From Desulfococcaceae bacterium HSG8 (GTDB taxonomy: Bacteria; Desulfobacterota; Desulfobacteria; Desulfobacterales; 4be13): a stretch of 35,277 nt of DNA. The first letter of the stretch is position 1. Each line of letters begins with the position of its first letter. Below, in pieces: positions 1 to 8,933 of this stretch. The translations under genes and the position numbers were made by a program. Under the pieces are notes generated by a model, which saw nothing but the letters and a program-made list of their open reading frames with translations, did not search any database and was not told where the DNA came from. The DNA lies in the NCBI GenBank assembly GCA_030378015.1, contig JAUCGG010000022.1, positions 1-35,277 on the forward strand. The letters are read 5' to 3'.

Positions 1-20
1 CAGTGATTCAGAAACAAAAT
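1..20 (+). repeat. Left terminal inverted repeat of the insertion sequence
   Basis: Begins CAGTGATTCAGAAAC; bases 1-20 are the exact reverse complement of 2128-2147. The repeat might extend leftward beyond the window, but matching on the right side stops where ATPase coding sequence begins. Confidence 0.9.
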
Positions 21-226
21 AATGCACAGAAAATACGTTTTTATTTTAAACAGATATAAAATATGCAAAAAAATATTTTTCCGGTTGTTCAGCCTGTCCC
101 GAAGGCTTTTGCCTTCTGATAAAATGATATGTTACGCGTACTTTCCTGAGTTGTCATAAATCGGCTGCAAAATATGGCATGAAATTTGCTTATGGGCAAA
201 TCAGGCTCTCATTTTTGCAAAAAAAT

Positions 227-250
227 CATACTTATTTTTTTATAAGTATG
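227..250. repeat. 9-bp stem, 6-T loop hairpin in the IS leader
   Basis: CATACTTAT (227-235) pairs with ATAAGTATG (242-250) around six T. It lies 50 bp before the transposase start. Such structures near IS ends can limit read-through transcription or hide a ribosome site, but no function is shown here. Confidence 0.55.
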
Positions 251-299
251 GTAACATCAGCCCCGAAAAAAATATTCTGATCTCAGAGGAGGAATAAAG

Positions 300-1940
300 A
301 TGGCTGAAACACGGATACGGATATTCGGAGCAGTGCTGATTCTTGTACTTATGACATTCGGAGATGCCGGAGCCCGGGAGATTCCGTCAGGACAGGAGAC
401 AGTCGGATCACACACTCAGACGGGCGGCGGACAGAATACATCTCCGAGCGGAGAGGCTCCCTGCGGCGAAAGCCCGCGGCGGAGGACGATTCCCGGGAAA
501 CGGCGAAACGGAAAGAAATCTGCCTCCCGGCTGCCCGTAAGGAAGGACAGCAAAAGAAAAAAGAAAAAGCGAAGGAAACCGGGAAGCGGATCTCTGAAAA
601 AAAGTGTTGAAAGAGAAAAGAAAAAGAAGGAAACGAAGCGGGAAAAGAAGCTGAAAAAAAATCTGATTTTCTCACTTTGCAAGACGATCTCTCACTATTT
701 TCCTGATTTATTCGATAAAATCAGCAAGTTGGAAGACTGCCGCAAAAAGAAACATTACGAGCTGGCAGAATTGATAATGGCCTGCGTATTCATGTTTATC
801 TTTAAAAAAGGCTCCCGGAATGCCTTCAATAACGAACGTTCGGAGGAAGAGTTCAAAGCAAATTATGAGACGATATTCAAAGTACGTCTTCCCCATATGG
901 ATACGGTCGATGAAGTTATGAGAATATCGGATGAGAGGCAGTTGGAAAAGTTGAAAACGGAGATGATAGGAGTACTGATAAAAAGGAAAACGTTTCGCAG
1001 GTACAGGTTTCTCGGCAAGTATGTCAGGGTTGTTATTGACGGAACGCATGTGATGAATGTTAACGAAGGACATTGCAACCACTGTCTGCACAAAACTTCC
1101 AAGAATGGTAAAGTAACGTATTTTCACAATGTTTTGGAAGCCAAATCAGTATGTGAAAACGGTTTCTGTATTTCTCTCGGAACCGAGCGGATAGAAAACC
1201 CCGAAGGAGATTACGACAAACAGGACTGCGAACTGAAAGCCTTTGTACGCCTGGCGAAGAAACTGAAGAAAGATTTTCCGCGTCTGCCGATATGCATCAT
1301 AGCTGACGGGCTGTATCCGAATCAGACTTTTTTCAGAATATGCAGAGATAACAAATGGGTATGGGTAGCCACATTCAAAGACGGAAATCTTCCGACTGTA
1401 TGGAAAGATGTTCTCGGATTACAGAAAATCACAGAGGGAAACATACGCAGCGAGACAGTCTTCAGGCAGGAGAGGAGAATTCTCCGTACCTATACATGGA
1501 TCAGTAACCTTGACTATAAAGGGTTTGAACTGAACTGGTACGAATGTCTCGAAGAAGCGGATAAAGTTACGAAACGATTTGTTTACATAAGCAATTCGGA
1601 ATTGAACTATGATAATATATTGGAAATGACGGAATCAGGACGCATGCGTCGGAAGATAGAAAACGAGGGATTCGATATTCAGAAAAATCATGGTTACGGA
1701 TTAGGTCACAAGTATTCCGAGGTTTCCGAAACAGCGATGAAGAATTACTATCAATGTATGCAGATTGCCCATATGATCAATCAGTTATTCGAACTCAGTT
1801 CGCTGTTCAGGCCGCTTCTGACAGGGAAAATGACGGTGTGCCATCTGTGGGCATGTATGCTCGGAGATATGAGACATAAAATAAGTCTGAAAGAGCTTGG
1901 AAAGCTGATGAGACGCAGAATTCAGTTTCGTTATGAATGA
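300..1940 (+). CDS. DDE transposase (IS4-like superfamily) with a signal-like, Lys-rich N-terminal extension
   Basis: A 546-residue protein that probably catalyses transposition of the surrounding element. The catalytic core looks like a DDE_Tnp_1-type RNase H fold: first Asp in VVIDGTH (D247), second in IIADG (D336), and the Glu in KIENEGFDIQKN (about E454). A His/Cys cluster (HCNHCLH, 258-264) follows the first Asp. The ATG at 300 has a strong ribosome site (GAGGAGGAA). The first 25 residues resemble a secretion signal (hydrophobic AVLILVLMTF, then DAGA). Residues 60-121 are extremely Lys/Arg-rich. Recognisable transposase sequence starts only near residue 122. The N-terminus may therefore be a captured coding segment, or simply a DNA-binding tail. 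Confidence is high for transposase, low for the exact IS family and for the role of the extension. Confidence 0.85.
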   Translation: MAETRIRIFGAVLILVLMTFGDAGAREIPSGQETVGSHTQTGGGQNTSPSGEAPCGESPRRRTIPGKRRNGKKSASRLPVRKDSKRKKKKRRKPGSGSLKKSVEREKKKKETKREKKLKKNLIFSLCKTISHYFPDLFDKISKLEDCRKKKHYELAELIMACVFMFIFKKGSRNAFNNERSEEEFKANYETIFKVRLPHMDTVDEVMRISDERQLEKLKTEMIGVLIKRKTFRRYRFLGKYVRVVIDGTHVMNVNEGHCNHCLHKTSKNGKVTYFHNVLEAKSVCENGFCISLGTERIENPEGDYDKQDCELKAFVRLAKKLKKDFPRLPICIIADGLYPNQTFFRICRDNKWVWVATFKDGNLPTVWKDVLGLQKITEGNIRSETVFRQERRILRTYTWISNLDYKGFELNWYECLEEADKVTKRFVYISNSELNYDNILEMTESGRMRRKIENEGFDIQKNHGYGLGHKYSEVSETAMKNYYQCMQIAHMINQLFELSSLFRPLLTGKMTVCHLWACMLGDMRHKISLKELGKLMRRRIQFRYE

Positions 1941-2127
1941 CAGAGAAAGGAGAGGCTCCGATCCGAAATCCGGAGATAACTTTCTGATCTGAGAAAGGCG
2001 GTATAAGGGAATATAAAGACAAGCCGATATGAAAAAAATCCCGAGCGGAAAAAAAATCAGCTCCGAGCCGGAAGAGAGGGGAGTTGTTTTTTGTCACAGG
2101 CATTTTTTATTCTTTACCTTTTTATTA

Positions 2128-2147
2128 ATTTTGTTTCTGAATCACTG
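2128..2147 (-). repeat. Right terminal inverted repeat of the insertion sequence
   Basis: Perfect reverse complement of bases 1-20, ending CTGAATCACTG. The next bases (GCAAATCC) belong to the interrupted ATPase gene. Confidence 0.9.
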
Positions 2148-3130
2148 GCAAATCCAACTTTGTCAGCTTTTTTCATCTTATGAACAAGCTGGTACAAAAA
2201 GATCTGCAATTCTTTCTGGCGCAACAGGGCGGTGCTGACCGTTTTCTGCGCTTCGGACGTAAACATACCGATTTTATAAAGATACACCTTTCATTTAAGA
2301 CAGGCGGCTATATATGCATACTGGCACCTGATCAGGCAGAAAGACTCATTTTCAAAGAAGAATATTGTGAATGGGTCTCAGATTCAGACGCTATAAGAAA
2401 GAAACAGGGGTTGGCCGATGCTGGCAGCAGAGAATCAGGATTGTCTGATAAATCCGGGGTATCTTCCGCGGCAGGCGATCTGACCGCCCGCCTGTCTGAC
2501 TGGCATGTCTGTCACTTTCATGATACCGGTGATACATCAAAGGTCAGGCAATTCTGCACGATTCATGATAATGAATACCTGCGCCCCCAAGGCGAAAATC
2601 TGGCCGCGTTTCTGTTTTCAATAAAAGATACTCCGGAATACCAGGGAATCGTGCAGACCATTAAACGTGTTTTCCCATTTTTCCAGGATTTTATTCTGAA
2701 ACCTGACAAAACCGATCCGAACCGTATCCGTTTACGATGGAAACACCGCGGCACCGATGATTATTTCGATGCAAATGCATTTTCTGACGGATCATTACGA
2801 TTTATCTGTTTGGCAACGCTTCTTCTCCAGCCGGTTCTGCCAACGATGATTCTGTTGGACGAGCCGGAACTCGGTCTGCATCCGTATGCAGCGGAATTAC
2901 TGGCCGGAATGATGCGCAGCGCGGCTCATAAAACCCAGATCATAGCCTCCACCCAGTCAGTGACACTTGCAAATCAGTTTGAATGGCAGGATGTGATCAT
3001 AGTGGAACAGCCTGATAATGAATCACGTTTTCTGCGGTTGGAGGAAAAACATATTGAATCCTGGATGCATGACTATCGCATAGGCGATATCTGGGAGAAA
3101 AATCTGATCGGAGGAACGCCCTTATGCTGA
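2148..3130 (+). pseudogene. AAA ATPase (COG4637/AAA_21-like), 5' part cut off by the IS in the Walker A motif
   Basis: Reading in frame from the IS edge gives GKSNFVSFFHLMNKL, the second half of a Walker A P-loop and following helix. The IS therefore separates the ...GxG part, outside the window, from GKS. Downstream are QGGADRFLRFGRK, a signature-like SDGSLRFICLA, a Walker B MILLDEPELGLHP and a switch region QIIASTQSVTLANQF, all typical of OLD/RecF-like AAA_21 ATPases. An internal ATG at 2180 could start a product, but it would lack the P-loop and could not bind ATP normally. The gene overlaps the following DUF4276 gene by 7 nt, which suggests translational coupling. In related two-gene modules (PARIS, Gabija, OLD) such ATPases act with a TOPRIM nuclease partner in phage defence; assignment to that class here is inference. 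Confidence 0.85.
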
Positions 3131-3716
3131 GGATTGGCATCAGTGTGGAAGGCGCGACAGAGCGTGAGTTCGTCAATCAGGTGATAATGCCTTATCTCTC
3201 AGAACAAGGGATTCTCACAACGCCCGTTCCGATGAACGGCAACATCAGTCTTGACCGTATTCGTAACGAACTTCCGCGCTTGCTGGGAAGTTTCGATTAT
3301 GTGACCACCTTTTACGATTTGTGTGGTTTCAAACGCCGCCAGGGAAAAAGTGCTGAAGAATTGGAGCAGGATATTCTTGAACTGCTTGATCCGAAAAGGC
3401 AGCAAAGGCTTATTCCATACATCCAGCAGTATGAATTTGAAGCCTTGGTATTCAGCGACCCGGCAATCATTGCGGATGAACTTCATGATACTGACAAACA
3501 AAGCCGGGCAGAGGCAATAGTCCGGGAAGCAGGCAGATTGATGATGGCGTGGAAACCTGTCCGTCAAGGCGACTTAAAGCCCTGTTTCCTCATTATGACA
3601 AGAAATTTCATGGCCCGGGTATTTGCCGGCGCATTGGTCTGAGGCTTATACGGCAAGCCTGCCCGCGTTTTAATGGCTGGCTGACCAAGCTTGAAAATCT
3701 GACAAGTGTTCTATAA
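3124..3716 (+). pseudogene. DUF4276 (TOPRIM-like) partner protein, frameshifted near base 3535
   Basis: The N-terminal half (GISVEGATEREFVNQVI, then VTTFYDLCGFK and YIQQYEFEALVFSDP) is characteristic of DUF4276, a TOPRIM-like family encoded next to AAA_21 ATPases. In the starting frame the protein continues to a stop at 3642, but the expected C-terminus appears in another frame from 3537: IDDGVETCPSRRLKALFPHYD, then FHGPGI, IGLRLIRQACPRFNGWL, ending at a TAA at 3714-3716. A net loss of one base (or gain of two) between about 3529 and 3537 explains this. Restored, the protein would be about 195 residues, as usual for the family. The ATG at 3124 overlaps the ATPase end. With the ATPase cut by the IS, both halves of the module are broken. 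Confidence 0.8.
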
Positions 3717-3735
3717 CGAAACAGCCTGAGAAATT

Positions 3736-4149
3736 ATGAGATATCAATTAACTGACCACACTGCTGATATCGGGGTCCTTGTCTCCGGGGCCGACCTTGG
3801 GGAATTATTTGAAAACGCTGTCTATGCAATGTCTGATATCATTACGGATATCAGAAAAGTCCAAGGCAAAAAAACTCATGAGATTCATATAACAGGAGAT
3901 GACTGGCCAGACCTGATGGTCAACTGGCTGAGAGAGATATTATTTCTCTGGGCAGGCAGGGAACTGCTTGTAAAAAGTGCTGAAGTTCTTAGGATTTCAG
4001 AATATGAACTCACAGCAAAACTGGACTGTGAATCCTACGATCCTGACCGCCATTTCATAAAAAATGAAATAAAAGCAGTTACATATCATCAGATTAAGGT
4101 TTGTGCAGAACCGGGGGGATGGAAATCTGAGATAATTTTTGATGCGTGA
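3736..4149 (+). CDS. Archease
   Basis: A 137-residue protein with the full archease pattern: an N-terminal HTADIG motif (residues 8-13), the mid-protein WLREILFLW segment, the C-terminal IKAVTYH strand and a terminal Asp (FDA) near the metal site. Archease activates the RNA ligase RtcB by promoting guanylylation and multiple turnover. RtcB is often a neighbour but is not in this window. It starts 19 bases after the DUF4276 relic, with only a weak ribosome site (GAGAAATT before ATG). The stop codon lies within GATGCGTGA, a short sequence that recurs at other gene ends here (see findings). Length is normal for the family and the gene looks intact. Confidence 0.92.
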   Translation: MRYQLTDHTADIGVLVSGADLGELFENAVYAMSDIITDIRKVQGKKTHEIHITGDDWPDLMVNWLREILFLWAGRELLVKSAEVLRISEYELTAKLDCESYDPDRHFIKNEIKAVTYHQIKVCAEPGGWKSEIIFDA

Positions 4150-4255
4150 GACATGATGCGTGATCGGGGCAGAGAAATCGGATAAGAACTACTGGGTGAC
4201 CAAATAAGTTTTGAGAAGGGGGTTTCACCTCAGAACCTTCGGCGAATTGAGAAAC

Positions 4256-4742
<487 letters not shown>

Positions 4743-4777
4743 GCTTTGCAGGAGGGACGAACGGAGTATGAAAGCAT

Positions 4778-4850
4778 AACTACAGGGAAAAAGTATAAGA
4801 AAGGGAAAAAAGCGGGTAACTTCCTTTTCTTATACGTTTTCCTTGTAGTT
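4778..4850. repeat. 73-bp inverted-repeat element, copy 1
   Basis: AACTACAGGGAAAAAGTATA... pairs with ...TTATACGTTTTCCTTGTAGTT, arms of about 29 bp around a short G-rich loop. A near-identical copy in the same orientation lies at 9117-9188, so the two copies bracket the 4886-8908 gene. It could act as a transcription terminator or be a small mobile palindrome. Confidence 0.8.
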
Positions 4851-4885
4851 GTACTTGCAGCATAACTCAGAACAAAGGAGGAAAA

Positions 4886-7800
4886 ATGACGACAAAAAAA
4901 CTTTTGGTATTCATCATCACGCTGGCGACAGTCTGTGGGGCCGCAACACTTCACGCCGCAGAACGTACAAACATCAGCGGCGCGGTCTATTACAATGGTC
5001 AGCCCCTGAATGTCATGGTGCTGGCAAACGGAGAGTACATGTTCACCGATCCGTCGGACGGCAGATATGACCTGGATGTCCCTTTGGACGCCAACGGTCA
5101 GATCACCCTGTTCGCATTTTGCGACGGACTCGCGCCCTACAAGCGGATTCTGAATTCATGGGAAGCGTCCTATTCTGATATTTATATGTCCCCTGCGTCG
5201 CCGGACAGCAGGCAGATGACGCTTACCGCAACAACAACACGCACAAGTTCCGGATGGGTAAAAGTCACCGGAACAGCGACGTACAACGGAACTCCCCTGA
5301 ATATCATGGTGCTGGCAAACGGGCAGTATATGTTTACGAACCCTTCGGATGGGAGGTACAGTCTGGAAGTTCCGTCGGATGAAAACGGCAACGTGACGCT
5401 GTTCGGGTTCTGTGACGGGATGGAGCCTTTTAAAGATGAATATTCGCAGGATGAAGAAACATGGTACAAAGATGCGGACGGAGACGGTTATTCTGACGGC
5501 ACTGTCATGCATTCGGTCAGCCGGCCTTCGGATATTTATTACAGCGAATCCGAACTCATTGCCAAATCCGGTGATAAAAATGACAGTGATACCGGTGTTC
5601 ATCCTGAAAGTCTGGAACTCACATATTCTGTTCCGTCATTGAAACTTACCACAACCATCGGATATAACGGCAATGAGCAGACTGTGTTATCCGGGAATAC
5701 TCCGAAATCGGCTCGCATCGGGGAACCTGTCCTGCCGGTGATTCCTGCCACGGTTGTCCTGCCGAGCGGTCATGAACCGGATCATGTGGAAGTTATGGTC
5801 GGTGAAAAGGTTACATTATCCGGGACTCATACGGTGGAGCATGGTCAGAAACCTTACCCGCTTCTGCCCAATGTCACAATAACGGCAACCCCTCAGAACA
5901 CTGCGGTTTACAATTCGGATTCTCCTTATCCGGGCAGACTTTATGATACAGTCGGGGTTCAGAAACTCTCCGGGGTTTCCCTGCTTATGGTCAATCTTCA
6001 TCCGGTGGAATACAGACCTGTGAGCGGTCAGTTATCCTATTATAAAAAACTGTCTCTGAAGGTTATTACCAATCCCGGAACCAGGAAACGGCAGGCTGAA
6101 AGAGTCCGTGTCAGCCCTTCCCGGGTAATCTCCCGGCTGAAGGTTGATAATCCTGAAACCCTCGGCACATATATTGAAAAGCCACCCTCGTCCGTAAGTC
6201 CGAGAACAGACGGTTTTTGCGATCCCTCAGATACTTATGAATATGTTCTGATCACAAGCCGTGACATCAGGGATGCTTCCACCGCTCCCAATGTCCGTGA
6301 CCTGATTGATCACAGGCAGGCGCGGGGACTATCTGCTGTTATTGTTACAACTGAGGATATTTATGATAATTATCCAGGAACGGATAATGCGGAGAGGCTC
6401 AGGAATTTTATTATTGATGCATACAACAACTGGGAAACCGGGTTTGTGTTGCTGGGCGGGGATACCGACATTATCCCGATGCGTAAACTGTACTGTGAAT
6501 CATGGGACGGATGGGATGCAGAGACGGATGATATTCCCAGCGATCTTTATTATCAGTGTCTTGACGGGAACTATAATGAAGACGGCGACAGCCGGTGGGG
6601 AGAGCCGAACGACGGTGAAAACGGCGGGGATGTGGATCTGATGGCAGAGGTGTATGTGGGCCGTGCATCTGCGGAAGATGCCGAGGAAATGTCAAACTTT
6701 GTTTATAAAACAATGAATTATGAAAACAGTACGTCATCTTATAAAAACTCTGCGCTGATGGTCGGTGAATACCTGGGTTTAGGCGGGGTTTCAGAGTATG
6801 CGAAAAATTCTATGGAGGAAATCAGACTGGGGTCTTCCGAACATGGTTATTCTACTGCCGGTTTTGCTGAAGACTCTTCTTATACAACGGATACGCTCTA
6901 TGAAAGGGACAGCTCATGGGATGAGTATTTCATAATCGCCGAGATCAACTCAGATGCTTATGCCGTTATCAATCACCTGGGTCATGCCAATTATAATTAT
7001 GTTATGGATAATTCCGATACTCACCTGCTCACGAACTCAAACTTCATGTTCGCTTATTCGCAGGGATATATTCCCGGCAATTTCGAGGAGGACTGTATCG
7101 CTGAACATCTGACAACTTCCACGAGAAACGGCATGTTTGCGGTGGTATTCAATTCACGATACGGCTGGGGAGCGGGAAATTCCACTGACGGAGCAAGTCA
7201 GCGGTATGACCGTGAATTCTGGGATGCGTTTTTCAGTGAAGGCATGGAGACCCTGGGGAGGATGAACGCGGACAGCCATGAGGATAATGCGTGGCGAATC
7301 AATGAATCATGTATGCGATGGTGTTATTATGAAAGCAATCTCCTGGGCGATCCGGCTGTTTCGCTGTTTTCAACCGTATCCTCCTGTACTTACGGGATAT
7401 CACCCACCAGTGAATCCTTTTCCGAGAGCGGCGGGGCAGGGAGTGTAAGCGTAACTTCCCCTGCCGGATGCGGCTGGACTGCCGCAAGTCACAGCAGTTG
7501 GATAAGCATCACATCAGGGAGCAGCGGTGACGGGAGCGGAACAGTGCGGTATTCGCTTTCTTCCAACTCAGATACGAATTCCCGGACAGGAACCCTTACC
7601 ATTGCGGGAAAGACGTTTACGGTCACACAGTCCGGTGCATCTTCCAGGCAATATACCATAACAGCAGTTGCAGGAGGAAACGGAACCACAACCCCGTCCG
7701 GCGCGGTGAAAGTGGATGAGGGGGAGAGCCGGACGTTTACCTTTGAGCCGGATAACGGCTACAGCGTTGAAAATGTAACTGCGGACGGGGCTTCCGTGGG

Positions 7801-8908
7801 CGCGGTTTCCAGCTATGCTTTTGTCAATGTGAATGCTGATCATACTATTGTGGCAACATTTAAAACCATCGTAAAGCAGCCTCCGACCGCTGATGCCGGG
7901 TCAGACCGGACTGTTACCGAAGGGGAACTGGTCACGCTGAACGGTTCGGGGACTGACCCGGATGGCTATATTGTGTCATATTCTTGGAAACAGACCGGGG
8001 GAGCCATAGCAAACCTTTCAAATACAGCATCTACGACACTTACATTTACCGCGCCGGAGGTGGACGCTGGCGGGACATCCCTGACTTTTCAACTGACCGT
8101 AACCGATAATGATGACCTCCGGGATACGGACACCTGCGTGGTTTATGTAGAAGATACCGGCAGCGGCGGACAGACCTTTACCAATTCCCTGGGCATGACC
8201 TTCAACCTGATTCCCGCAGGCACATTTATGATGGGAAGCCCGGAAGATGAGCCGGGGAGAGACAGTGATGAAACACAGCATCAGGTGACGCTGACACAGG
8301 GGTTTTACATGCAGATCACGGAAGTGACCCAGGGACAGTGGAAGGCAGTGACGGGGAGTTATCCGCCGGAACTTTATTTTACGGAGTGCGGGGATAACTG
8401 TCCGGTTGAAAGAGTTTCATGGAATGACGTTCAGGACTTCATCAGTAAAATGAACCAGAGAGGAGAAGGAACGTATCGTCTGCCTACGGAAGCGGAATGG
8501 GAGTACGCGGCAAGAGCAGGTACAAATACGCCGTTTTACTTTGGTCAGTGTCTATCTACTGACCAAGGTAATTACGATGGCAACTATCCTTTGGCCGGAT
8601 GTCCCGAAGGCGAATACAAATCAGAGACGATTCCCGTAGCAAGCCTCGGAGCAAATGCCTGGGGGTTGTACGATATGCACGGGAATGTCTGGGAGTGGTG
8701 CCAGGATTGGTACGGCAGTTACCCTGCAGGCTCTCTTACTGATCCTACGGGTCCCACTACAGGCTCTTACCGCGTCACGCGGGGCGGGTGCTGGGGCAAC
8801 TCCGCGGCGCCCTGCCAGTCGGCGTTTCGGAGCTACTACTCGCCGGGGGCCCGGAACGACGACCGCGGTTTCCGGCTTGTCCTCTCCCCAGGTCAGCAAA
8901 ACAAGTAA
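4886..8908 (+). CDS. Secreted multidomain C25-peptidase-like protein with C-terminal FGE-fold domain (likely DGR target)
   Basis: A 1340-residue secreted protein; ATG after AAAGGAGGAAAA, signal peptide 1-24. Two near-identical repeats (31-86 and 128-183, core MVLANGxYMF) precede a calcium-loop-like DADGDGYSDG (196-205) and a propeptide-like region. Residues about 450-800 match the gingipain/C25 family: LLGGDTDIIPMR, NHLGHAN (H697, H700) and FNSRYGWG. At the expected nucleophile (family pattern QGCxxG...C[IF]AE) it reads QGYIPGNFEEDCIAE, so Y728 replaces Cys and proteolysis is doubtful. Then come a BACON domain (~832-916), a bacterial repeat (~919-990), PKD (~995-1085) and an FGE-sulfatase/C-type-lectin-fold domain (~1096-1335; GTFMMGSPEDE, RLPTEAEWEYAARAG, MHGNVWEW). 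The last ~40 codons are compositionally distinct (see the variable region entry). Probable role: surface or secreted ligand binding with a diversified tip. Confidence 0.88.
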   Translation: MTTKKLLVFIITLATVCGAATLHAAERTNISGAVYYNGQPLNVMVLANGEYMFTDPSDGRYDLDVPLDANGQITLFAFCDGLAPYKRILNSWEASYSDIYMSPASPDSRQMTLTATTTRTSSGWVKVTGTATYNGTPLNIMVLANGQYMFTNPSDGRYSLEVPSDENGNVTLFGFCDGMEPFKDEYSQDEETWYKDADGDGYSDGTVMHSVSRPSDIYYSESELIAKSGDKNDSDTGVHPESLELTYSVPSLKLTTTIGYNGNEQTVLSGNTPKSARIGEPVLPVIPATVVLPSGHEPDHVEVMVGEKVTLSGTHTVEHGQKPYPLLPNVTITATPQNTAVYNSDSPYPGRLYDTVGVQKLSGVSLLMVNLHPVEYRPVSGQLSYYKKLSLKVITNPGTRKRQAERVRVSPSRVISRLKVDNPETLGTYIEKPPSSVSPRTDGFCDPSDTYEYVLITSRDIRDASTAPNVRDLIDHRQARGLSAVIVTTEDIYDNYPGTDNAERLRNFIIDAYNNWETGFVLLGGDTDIIPMRKLYCESWDGWDAETDDIPSDLYYQCLDGNYNEDGDSRWGEPNDGENGGDVDLMAEVYVGRASAEDAEEMSNFVYKTMNYENSTSSYKNSALMVGEYLGLGGVSEYAKNSMEEIRLGSSEHGYSTAGFAEDSSYTTDTLYERDSSWDEYFIIAEINSDAYAVINHLGHANYNYVMDNSDTHLLTNSNFMFAYSQGYIPGNFEEDCIAEHLTTSTRNGMFAVVFNSRYGWGAGNSTDGASQRYDREFWDAFFSEGMETLGRMNADSHEDNAWRINESCMRWCYYESNLLGDPAVSLFSTVSSCTYGISPTSESFSESGGAGSVSVTSPAGCGWTAASHSSWISITSGSSGDGSGTVRYSLSSNSDTNSRTGTLTIAGKTFTVTQSGASSRQYTITAVAGGNGTTTPSGAVKVDEGESRTFTFEPDNGYSVENVTADGASVGAVSSYAFVNVNADHTIVATFKTIVKQPPTADAGSDRTVTEGELVTLNGSGTDPDGYIVSYSWKQTGGAIANLSNTASTTLTFTAPEVDAGGTSLTFQLTVTDNDDLRDTDTCVVYVEDTGSGGQTFTNSLGMTFNLIPAGTFMMGSPEDEPGRDSDETQHQVTLTQGFYMQITEVTQGQWKAVTGSYPPELYFTECGDNCPVERVSWNDVQDFISKMNQRGEGTYRLPTEAEWEYAARAGTNTPFYFGQCLSTDQGNYDGNYPLAGCPEGEYKSETIPVASLGANAWGLYDMHGNVWEWCQDWYGSYPAGSLTDPTGPTTGSYRVTRGGCWGNSAAPCQSAFRSYYSPGARNDDRGFRLVLSPGQQNK
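8771..8885 (+). other. Candidate DGR variable region (VR) at the 3' end of the FGE-fold gene
   Basis: The segment encodes RVTRGGCWGNSAAPCQSAF and RSYYSPGARNDDRGFRLVL, the place and framework (RGGxW...R...GFRL) where FGE/C-type-lectin DGR target proteins vary. At the usual variable positions the codons are GGC, AAC, TCC, AGC, TAC, TAC, GCC, AAC, GAC, GAC and CGC. Most can be reached from template AAC codons by changing adenines only; TGC in GGCW fits AGC with its adenine changed. The stretch has only 11 A in 115 bases and is far richer in G+C than the rest of the gene. No template repeat or reverse transcriptase is in the window, so a trans-acting or lost DGR is implied. Confidence 0.65.
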
Positions 8909-8933
8909 ACAGGCAGGCAAGACAAGCAGGATA

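Larger units (their letters stand above)
1..2147 (+). mobile_element. Complete insertion sequence with 20-bp terminal inverted repeats
   Basis: The element is bounded by perfect 20-bp inverted repeats (1-20 and 2128-2147) and carries one transposase gene (300-1940), so it is structurally complete. The left end coincides with the window edge, so the left target duplication cannot be seen. To the right, coding sequence of an AAA ATPase resumes at once (GKSNF... from 2147), showing that the element landed inside that gene. The terminal repeats and gene are seen directly. The IS4-like DDE assignment comes from the transposase motifs, and the exact IS family is uncertain. Confidence 0.9.

Noticed and set aside
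2029-2238. 69-residue frame spanning the IS right end
   Set aside because: It crosses the inverted repeat into ATPase sequence in the wrong frame; no domain or ribosome site.
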